A stretch of DNA of 34,805 bases from Spirirestis rafaelensis WJT71-NPBG6 (GTDB lineage: Bacteria > Cyanobacteriota > Cyanobacteriia > Cyanobacteriales > Nostocaceae), in assembly GCA_019359015.1 (NCBI GenBank), contig JAHHID010000074.1, positions 1-34,805 on the forward strand, written 5' to 3'. This document shows positions 34,648 to 34,805 of this stretch, piece after piece. Position numbers and translations under genes: made by a program. The notes under the pieces are model-generated. The model was given only the letters and a program-made list of their open reading frames with translations, was not told where the DNA came from and searched no databases. Within the stretch, counting starts at the first letter, position 1. Every line of letters starts with the position of its first letter.

Positions 34648-34805
34648 CAGGACTTACGCAACTGGCACAATTGGTATTAGTGCATCCGTTAAAGTTTAAA
34701 ATAAAGCACCTTTTGTCAATCAGTTAAAATACTCAAACTTCCTGAGATGAAAATGATAATCGTGCAGCTTCGGGGGAGCAGGTGAGCGTCGCTCACCTCT
34801 ACTTG
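34648..34805 (+). repeat. Other arm and centre of the junction element
   Basis: The sequence begins CAGGACTTACGCAACTGGC (34648), preceded by TTTAC (34643-34647). The arm to 34772 is repeated inverted at 1-125. The last 33 bases hold a hairpin, AGGTGAGCG and CGCTCACCT around one T (34780-34798). Read on into base 1, AATGATAATCGT (34752-34763) and ACGATTATCATT (10-21) flank this hairpin just as in the module at 24199-24271, so nothing appears to be missing between 34805 and 1. Confidence 0.85.

Noticed and set aside
1-34772. The whole window as one giant transposon bounded by 125-bp terminal inverted repeats
   Set aside because: The matching 5-bp direct repeats (TTTAC) lie on the inner side of the repeats. 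That fits one small element spanning the joined ends, not a 34.8-kb transposon whose duplication would lie outside.
1-34805. A linear plasmid with its hairpin telomeres at the window ends
   Set aside because: The terminal inverted repeat would suit this, and a protelomerase-like gene is present. But the repeat ends in MITE termini with a target duplication, and the two ends join into a complete hairpin module and ORF, so a circle is simpler. Not fully excluded.

Overview
The window looks like a filamentous heterocyst-forming cyanobacterium (Nostoc/Scytonema/Tolypothrix type). The signs are frequent GCGATCGC (HIP1) octamers, two PEP-CTERM proteins, a phenylalanine ammonia-lyase close to the Anabaena/Nostoc enzymes, a haemagglutination-domain secreted protein, and ISKra4, IS701, IS5 and IS4 type elements. 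It reads as a plasmid, and several signs say a circular one. Bases 1-125 and 34648-34772 are inverted copies of one terminal sequence, each flanked on the inner side by the same 5-base direct repeat TTTAC. The end of the window followed by its start therefore gives one palindromic ~283-bp element inserted with a 5-bp target duplication.

Read in the circle, the backbone is continuous from about 30.0 kb through the end/start to about 5.0 kb. It holds a small HTH protein, an N-terminally deleted protelomerase-like recombinase, a gene fragment between two MITEs, an SPFH/prohibitin protein, a short ORF split by the junction element, a ParM-like actin, a frameshifted EF-hand gene, a second HTH protein and an intact 588-aa protelomerase-like recombinase.

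From 5.1 to 7.6 kb is a nest of dead insertion sequences: an IS5-like element inside an ISKra4-family element, next to an IS701 remnant. From 7.9 to 20.5 kb lies a nine-gene, one-strand biosynthetic cluster. In transcription order it is DAHP synthase, phenylalanine ammonia-lyase, aryl-CoA ligase, ThDP enzyme, KASIII-like synthase, SRPBCC protein, secreted PEP-CTERM cupin, flavoprotein monooxygenase-like enzyme, and Leu/Phe/Val dehydrogenase-like enzyme. The logic is shikimate flux to Phe, then cinnamate, then cinnamoyl-CoA. In parallel, 2-oxo acids from the dehydrogenase are joined or decarboxylated by the ThDP enzyme, and the KASIII-like enzyme condenses the two branches. This gene content matches the furanolide (cyanobacterin/nostoclide) logic as I recall it. 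The product here is an inference.

From 20.5 to 26.9 kb are MITEs, an IS5 element with a frameshift transposase, an array of AGTTA/TAACT half-sites, an intact-looking IS4-family element, intergenic repeats, a transposase scrap, and a PEP-CTERM protein with a tandemly duplicated signal peptide. From 27.1 to 29.8 kb is a large two-partner-secretion-type exoprotein.

A 151-bp MITE family (ends CAGGACTTACGCA / TAGGACTTACGCA, 5-bp target duplications) has shaped the whole window. One copy sits inside the biosynthetic operon and supplies the stop codon of the ThDP gene. Another cuts off the start of the second recombinase. A third is itself interrupted by two tandem mini-elements.
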